DNA of 64,000 nucleotides. Origin: Anaerocolumna xylanovorans DSM 12503 (lineage in GTDB: Bacteria; Bacillota; Clostridia; Lachnospirales; Lachnospiraceae). The notes beneath the pieces were generated by a model that searched no databases, was not told where the DNA came from, and saw nothing but the letters and a program-made list of their open reading frames with translations. Positions within the stretch are counted from its first letter, which is position 1. The number at the start of each line of letters is the position of its first letter. The stretch is from contig NZ_FRFD01000007.1 of NCBI RefSeq assembly GCF_900143645.1, positions 1 to 64,000 of the forward strand, given 5' to 3'. The position numbers were made by a program, and so were the translations under genes. Shown piece after piece: positions 59,417 through 64,000 of this stretch.

Positions 59417-60571
59417 TTATTGTACCCCCAGACTTTTTTGTATTGCACTTGCCACCTGCTCTAATGAAACAACCTCATTGACCAGCCCGGCATCTTTGAT
59501 TACCTTGGGCATTCCATATACGGTACTGGTTGCTTCATCCTGTGCAATTACATATATATTCTTTTTCTCTTTTAGTTTCTTGATTCCGTAGGTTCCATCG
59601 CCGCCCATACCTGTTAATACCACACAGATTATTTCTGAAAAGTTTGATTCCGCCAATGATTCATACATATAGTCGGCACAAGGTTTTAAACCATTTTTAG
59701 CTGCCTCCTGCGTAACCGTCAGAACGTCTTTTCCCTGATCTGTGCAATGAAAACGCATCTGGTAACCACCTCTTGCAATGTAGACTGTGTTATCCTCCAG
59801 CCCATCAAGGTGTTCTGCTTCTTTTACCTTTATTGCACTTATCTCGTTCAATCGGCTTGCTAAGGATGCTGTAAATCCTTCCGGCATATGCTGAACAAGC
59901 AATATGCTGCATCCCAATGTAGCACTAAGCTTTGGTATTACCTGCTGTAACGCTTTGGGGCCTCCTGTTGAACAGGCAATCGCCACCAGTTTCTTTCCTG
60001 TACCGCTTCTGGTTGGAATCCTCGTGTTTATAGCATTTTCGGTAATGTTTCTTGAAACGATCTCTCTTTTAGGCGGAAAGCTGGTATCCACCGTAACAGG
60101 TGTTTTAGGAATCAGAGGTTTTATAAATCCCTCTTCCTTTAATACCTCTTTCACGTTTAAATTATACAGTTTTGTAGCAGTTTCAAGACAGGAGATAATC
60201 TTATCCTTAAACTTATCACTCTTTACTTCGAAAAAGCTCTCCGGCTTGGTAACAAAATCAAATGCACCCAATTCCAAGGCACGTATTGTTTCTTTTGCCC
60301 CTTCTTTTGCCACTGTACTGACTATTATGATGGTGGCTTTGATTTTCTTTTGCTCCAGCTGTTCTAATAGTTCGATTCCGCTCATCTTTGGCATATTGAT
60401 ATCTAAAATAATCGCATCATATGTCTCTTCCTGCTGCGTCAATAATAGAAATGCCTCAAGTCCGTTAACAGCAACTTTTGAAACCTGAAACCTAGGATCT
60501 GAATTAATTATATCAGAGAGTACCCTTCTCATGAGTGCAGAGTCATCAACTATTAAAACTTTTTTCTGCAT
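59417..60571 (-). CDS. cheB: Chemotaxis response regulator protein-glutamate methylesterase CheB
   Basis: 384 residues. The receiver domain has VLIVDDSALMRRVL and phosphoacceptor Asp in DAIILDINMPKMSG. The C-terminal methylesterase carries Ser in AIACSTGGPKALQQ, His in LLVQHMPEGFT and Asp in GMGGDGTYG. It demethylates receptors. AGAGG precedes the ATG. The 107-base gap to the PilZ gene holds no other frame. Confidence 0.96.
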   Translation of the reverse strand: MQKKVLIVDDSALMRRVLSDIINSDPRFQVSKVAVNGLEAFLLLTQQEETYDAIILDINMPKMSGIELLEQLEQKKIKATIIIVSTVAKEGAKETIRALELGAFDFVTKPESFFEVKSDKFKDKIISCLETATKLYNLNVKEVLKEEGFIKPLIPKTPVTVDTSFPPKREIVSRNITENAINTRIPTRSGTGKKLVAIACSTGGPKALQQVIPKLSATLGCSILLVQHMPEGFTASLASRLNEISAIKVKEAEHLDGLEDNTVYIARGGYQMRFHCTDQGKDVLTVTQEAAKNGLKPCADYMYESLAESNFSEIICVVLTGMGGDGTYGIKKLKEKKNIYVIAQDEATSTVYGMPKVIKDAGLVNEVVSLEQVASAIQKSLGVQ

Positions 60572-60678
60572 ATTTACCTCTTTTCCGTATATTCAATCTA
60601 TAATCAGACACATTTCGTGGAAAAATGCCGACTATTCGATTTTCTATATCTATCAGGATTACATGTAAACGGTTACGA

Positions 60679-61434
60679 TTATTTTTTATCTTTCGTATGC
60701 TGCTTGATTTCTTCTTCAAATATGTATTTAATGATTGCTTCCCTGTCTTCTTTCAGCAATTCTCTAAACTGTACCCGATGTTCATAAAAACCAACTCTGT
60801 TTACCATTTTCTCTGCAGATATGATTATTCCGGTTAAATAATCTGCCTTTATCTTGACTTTACTGCCAAACTGTATACGCATTTGCATATAGTTTCCTAC
60901 TTCGTGGACATTCTCTGACATCAGTCTTGCACCGCCGCCGCTTAAATCCACAATGATTCCCATAAGCCATTCTTTTTTACATTGCTCCAATGCCTCTATA
61001 CAAGCCTGCTTGTCTTCCGGATTTTTAAATATATTCTGTTTTAGTTTGTACCGAAGCGTCAGTTCTGCTTCCGTTGCTATGTAATAGTCTAAATCCAATA
61101 CACAGTTCAGCCGGAAAAACTGGCGTCTCTGGTATTTTTCCAGTGCTGATGTGAACTCAACTGTCAATATGTATATTTTATCATCATTGGATCTGCTTGT
61201 AATCACACCCCTGCATTCATAAAGTCCAGTTTGTGAAAAGAAACGTAAGCTGTATTTATCACCTACAGAAAGAGGTATCACTCTTCCTTTGATAATAGGC
61301 ATTGTTATAATGACAGAAGTATAATCGGGGAAATCCAACACTTTACTTTTGTATATCTTCTTTTCCATGTCTTCATTTCTATCCATTATCATAAGTTCTA
61401 CCTTATCTCCAATGGCTACTACATCCCGTACCAT
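60679..61434 (-). CDS. PilZ-domain c-di-GMP flagellar brake protein (YcgR-like)
   Basis: 251 residues. The N-terminal YcgR-like domain (about 1-105) is followed by a PilZ domain with c-di-GMP motifs: RxxxR in YQRRQFFRLNCVLDL (about 113-127) and DLSGGGARL (about 169-177). It probably binds c-di-GMP and slows or steers the flagellar motor. It lies between flhG and cheB. With the riboswitch near 50918 it gives the region a second c-di-GMP sensor. Confidence 0.9.
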   Translation of the reverse strand: MVRDVVAIGDKVELMIMDRNEDMEKKIYKSKVLDFPDYTSVIITMPIIKGRVIPLSVGDKYSLRFFSQTGLYECRGVITSRSNDDKIYILTVEFTSALEKYQRRQFFRLNCVLDLDYYIATEAELTLRYKLKQNIFKNPEDKQACIEALEQCKKEWLMGIIVDLSGGGARLMSENVHEVGNYMQMRIQFGSKVKIKADYLTGIIISAEKMVNRVGFYEHRVQFRELLKEDREAIIKYIFEEEIKQHTKDKK

Positions 61435-61449
61435 GTTATGTCACCCCCG

Positions 61450-62331
61450 TTATTTGCTTGTCTTACGATGAAGAAGGCTTGAAAAGAAATGAGCAATTCC
61501 TCGCTGTCCTAAATTGCCGGCCGGAACATCATCACATAAAGCTTTAGCCAAAACAGATACAGCCCTTGAAGAGGGAGAATTCGGATACAGGACGGAATAA
61601 GGTTTTTGCTGCATAACTGATCTTGAAACATTCGAATCCTGCGGTATTCCTCCCAGATATTCCAGCTTTATTGTCAAAAATTTCTCTACAACAAGATTCA
61701 TTTTGTTATAAAGGCTGCGTCCCTCCTCTTCCGAGTTTATCCTGTTAGCTATCATTTTAATGGATGTCATGTCAGAATTAAAATCTTCCCGCTTATTGAG
61801 TACCTTAAGTAATGCATAAGCATCTGTTATAGAGGTTGGCTCCGGTGTTATAACCAACAATACTTCCGAGCTTGCCATAACAAATTCTAATACACTGTCT
61901 GTAATACCAGCACCGGTATCAATTATAATAATATCGGCTATTTCATCTAATTCATACAGCTTCTCATTCAGAAAACTTATCTGCCCCTTCGTAATATTGG
62001 ACAATTCCTGAATTCCTGAACCACCAGAAATAAACATCAGGTTTTCAGGTCCCTTTGTGATAATTTCCTGTAAGCCTTTACTGCCATATATGATATCTGC
62101 CAAATTGTATTTGGGTCTGATACCAAGCATAACTTCTACATTGGCCAAACCGAAATCAGCATCGAGTATTATTACCCTTTTACCCATTCTGCACAACTGA
62201 ATTCCTAAGTTCACAGAAAGATTTGATTTGCCGACTCCGCCTTTTCCGCTTGTTACGGTTACAACTCTGGCAAGTTTGTCAGGCATATTTTGTCTTTTTA
62301 TAATGTTGCGAAGCTGTTCTGCCTGATCCAT
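61450..62331 (-). CDS. flhG: Flagellum number regulator FlhG (YlxH), MinD/ParA-type ATPase
   Basis: 293 residues. Deviant Walker A VTVTSGKGGVGKSNLSVNLG (about 24-43), VIILDADFGLANVEVMLG and DIIIIDTGAGITDSVLEFV. It works with FlhF on flagellar number and placement. ATG 62331 overlaps the flhF TGA stop. An upstream in-frame TTG is less likely. Confidence 0.94.
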   Translation of the reverse strand: MDQAEQLRNIIKRQNMPDKLARVVTVTSGKGGVGKSNLSVNLGIQLCRMGKRVIILDADFGLANVEVMLGIRPKYNLADIIYGSKGLQEIITKGPENLMFISGGSGIQELSNITKGQISFLNEKLYELDEIADIIIIDTGAGITDSVLEFVMASSEVLLVITPEPTSITDAYALLKVLNKREDFNSDMTSIKMIANRINSEEEGRSLYNKMNLVVEKFLTIKLEYLGGIPQDSNVSRSVMQQKPYSVLYPNSPSSRAVSVLAKALCDDVPAGNLGQRGIAHFFSSLLHRKTSK

Positions 62332-63554
62332 CAATCAAACCCTCCTAATAATTTCTTGGCTGTTTCCTGTGTATCAAGCTTCCCTATGTCATCCGGTACA
62401 TTCTGCCCGCAGGTTGCATAAGATAGCTCTGCATTTGTTAGCATCTTTATATTAAAAATATTTCCTACTGAAATGGTTTCATCTAATTTGGTAAATATGA
62501 TACGGTAATTTGTAATTTCAGAATAATTTTCAGTGATTCGAATTAAGTCTTTATATTTTGTAGTAGCACTTAATACAAGATATATTTCCTTTTCATCCTC
62601 TTCAACTGTTCCAAGAAGCCTTAAGATGTCGTCCCTTTGCTCCCTGTTCTTATGGGAACGTCCGGCAGTGTCTACAAGAATAATATCATAATCCGATAAC
62701 TCTTCCTTTGCCTGTGCCATTTCGTCTTCCGTATAAATTACTTTCATAGGAATACCAAGGATATTGGCATAAGTTCTAAGCTGTTCAACAGCAGCAATTC
62801 GGTAAGTATCGGATGTCAGCATAGCAACCTTTAACTTTTTATTTAATTTCAGGTCTGAAGCTATTTTAGCGATGGTTGTAGTCTTCCCCACACCGGTAGG
62901 TCCGATAAAGAAAATGAATTTGCATTTATTTTCAACTACTTCAATTATTTTTGGCTGTCCCAGCTTCAAAATAATCTTCTGATACACGTGGGATAGAATG
63001 TTGTCGATTGTGATATCTTTGGTCAGCTTGCTTTCAATCTCCCGGACTAATTGCGTAACATATTTCTCATCCACTTCATTTCGAAGCAGCTGGTCATATA
63101 CCAGTTTAATACAGGCTTCTCTTTTTTGCTCCTCCGGATCTTTCTGCTTTACCACCTCTTCTGCCTTTTTTGTTTCCTGATGCTCTAAAAGCTGTTTCTC
63201 AAGCAGTTCCTGAAGACTGTTAAGTTTCTTTTCAATAGCAGAAGCCTCCTCTTTGGCATTATAAGGCTCTTTTGCTCTGCTGCTAGACATCCCCCCCTCA
63301 CCATAACCTGATGGGGTATTCGTAAAAAAGGATGGTTTTGACTTCGGCACTTCCGCTTCTTTCTTCCCTCCGGATAAAACGCCCGTATCGTCTACAGCAG
63401 CTGTTATTTCAACAGTAGGTTTTCGAAAAAGCCGGTAAACACCCTTTGGTGAAATTGTCTTAATATTCATTACAATGGCATCTTTGCCCAGCTCATCCTT
63501 TGCCAAAAGAATTGCTTCTGTTTCTGTATTTGCCTGATATTTTTTAATTATCAC
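62331..63554 (-). CDS. flhF: Flagellar biosynthesis GTPase FlhF
   Basis: 407 residues. An N-terminal basic/acidic domain (about 1-150) is followed by the SRP-type NG domain: FIFFIGPTGVGKTTTIAKIA (P-loop, about 208-227), MLTSDTYRIAAVEQLRTYA, DIILVDTAGRSHKN and FTKLDETISVGN. It recruits early flagellar parts. The start is a GTG overlapping the flhA stop by one base. Confidence 0.95.
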   Translation of the reverse strand: MIIKKYQANTETEAILLAKDELGKDAIVMNIKTISPKGVYRLFRKPTVEITAAVDDTGVLSGGKKEAEVPKSKPSFFTNTPSGYGEGGMSSSRAKEPYNAKEEASAIEKKLNSLQELLEKQLLEHQETKKAEEVVKQKDPEEQKREACIKLVYDQLLRNEVDEKYVTQLVREIESKLTKDITIDNILSHVYQKIILKLGQPKIIEVVENKCKFIFFIGPTGVGKTTTIAKIASDLKLNKKLKVAMLTSDTYRIAAVEQLRTYANILGIPMKVIYTEDEMAQAKEELSDYDIILVDTAGRSHKNREQRDDILRLLGTVEEDEKEIYLVLSATTKYKDLIRITENYSEITNYRIIFTKLDETISVGNIFNIKMLTNAELSYATCGQNVPDDIGKLDTQETAKKLLGGFD

Positions 63555-64000
63555 TATACCGTCACCATCCCTACCGATTGTAATTCTACATTGGATTCAA
63601 TCTCGTTATAGGATATTACGATTAAATCCTTAAAGTAATCCTGCGTAAGCTTCTTAAAATACATTCTGACAATGGGAGAAGTTATAACAATAGGATTCCT
63701 TCCTATGTTCTCCAACTTTTGGATTTCTTCCTCCACAGAATTCATGATACTCTTGGTTTTTTCCGGATCTAATGTTAGATATGCTCCCTGCTCTGTCTGC
63801 TTTACGCTGTTCATGATATCTTGCTCCACCTTCGGATCCAGCGTTACTACATTTGTAACCTCCGCTGCAGGGAAATATTTATTGCTGATAGCTCTCTTAA
63901 GGCTCTGGCGTACATATTCCGTAAGTACATCCGTATCTCTTGTTGTGGCTGCATAATCTGCAAGGGTTTCAAAAATAGTTACCAGATCTCTGATGGATAT
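63554..64000 (-). CDS. flhA: Flagellar export protein FlhA, C-terminal part (truncated by window edge)
   Basis: About 148 C-terminal residues are visible, beginning ISIRDLVTIFETLADYAATT and running to a TAG at 63554-63556. This is the end of the cytoplasmic FlhA_C domain, including TRDTDVLTEYVRQSLKRAI and NPIVITSPIVRMYFKKL. The gene continues beyond the window. FlhA is the export gate of the flagellar type III system. Confidence 0.95.
   Translation of the reverse strand: MSIRDLVTIFETLADYAATTRDTDVLTEYVRQSLKRAISNKYFPAAEVTNVVTLDPKVEQDIMNSVKQTEQGAYLTLDPEKTKSIMNSVEEEIQKLENIGRNPIVITSPIVRMYFKKLTQDYFKDLIVISYNEIESNVELQSVGMVTV

Overview
The window looks like chromosomal DNA of a motile, anaerobic, low-GC Firmicute, most likely a Lachnospiraceae (Clostridium cluster XIVa) species. 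The signs are the rimP-nusA-ylxR-ylxQ-infB-rbfA-nrnA-truB-ribF order, a short HisG with HisZ, RecU, RelQ, CheC/CheD chemotaxis, FapA and DUF6115 proteins in a flagellar operon, and HydF for [FeFe]-hydrogenase maturation. Almost everything lies on the minus strand. The plus strand holds two regulators at the left edge, one tRNA and one two-component/ABC module. No rRNA, transposase, phage gene or CRISPR array is visible.

Layout from left to right. 183-2159: a MerR regulator and a MocR/PdxR-type regulator whose PLP lysine is replaced by arginine. 2194-11307: the nusA/infB operon read leftward from a clear sigma-A promoter at 11279-11307, with a terminator-like leader hairpin, a repeat-rich IF-2 and a probable unlisted 35-codon gene coupled to rbfA. 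11348-16914: histidine operon hisZ-hisG-hisD-hisB-hisIE from a perfect TTGACA-17-TATAAT promoter; hisIE carries a degenerate HisF-like N-terminal domain. 16918-22674: recU, two pseudouridine synthases, a HAD phosphatase, an RsmF-like methyltransferase and RelQ. 22734-36704: envelope and housekeeping genes (M23 peptidase, LCP, CapA, PepD, UPF0210, ACT, YycJ, FtsA-like, CoaE, PolA, zf-HC2 protein). 36748-39943: a TetR regulator, a radical SAM/SPASM protein and a flippase-like membrane protein, with a palindromic operator candidate.

40093-40304 is a tRNA-Leu(CAA) with its own promoter and terminator. It is followed by a compositionally different plus-strand module (40405-45491): response regulator, histidine kinase, ABC ATPase and FtsX permease. 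This resembles an antimicrobial-peptide sensing/export set and is probably horizontally acquired. A Mef-like MFS exporter follows, preceded by a leader with mutually exclusive hairpins. HydF and an aspartase-like lyase form a two-gene operon.

49854-51008 holds a ketoacyl synthase III-like gene preceded by a c-di-GMP-I riboswitch with its own intrinsic terminator. To its right (51246-64000) is a long flagellar/chemotaxis operon: flhA-flhF-flhG-pilZ-cheB-cheA-cheW-cheC-cheD-orf-fliA-fapA-orf-DUF6115-YceG-like. The PilZ protein and the riboswitch give two c-di-GMP readouts within 11 kb.

The most unusual signal outside genes is a family of intergenic RNA elements on the minus strand. In the best copies an AT-rich hairpin, a conserved TATTTGGGCAG linker and a second hairpin lie between a stop codon and the next Shine-Dalgarno. 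The arm sequences differ between copies while base pairing is kept. The best copies are near 15334, 19251, 20142, 20219 and 51840; more diverged relatives are near 18510 and 29292.
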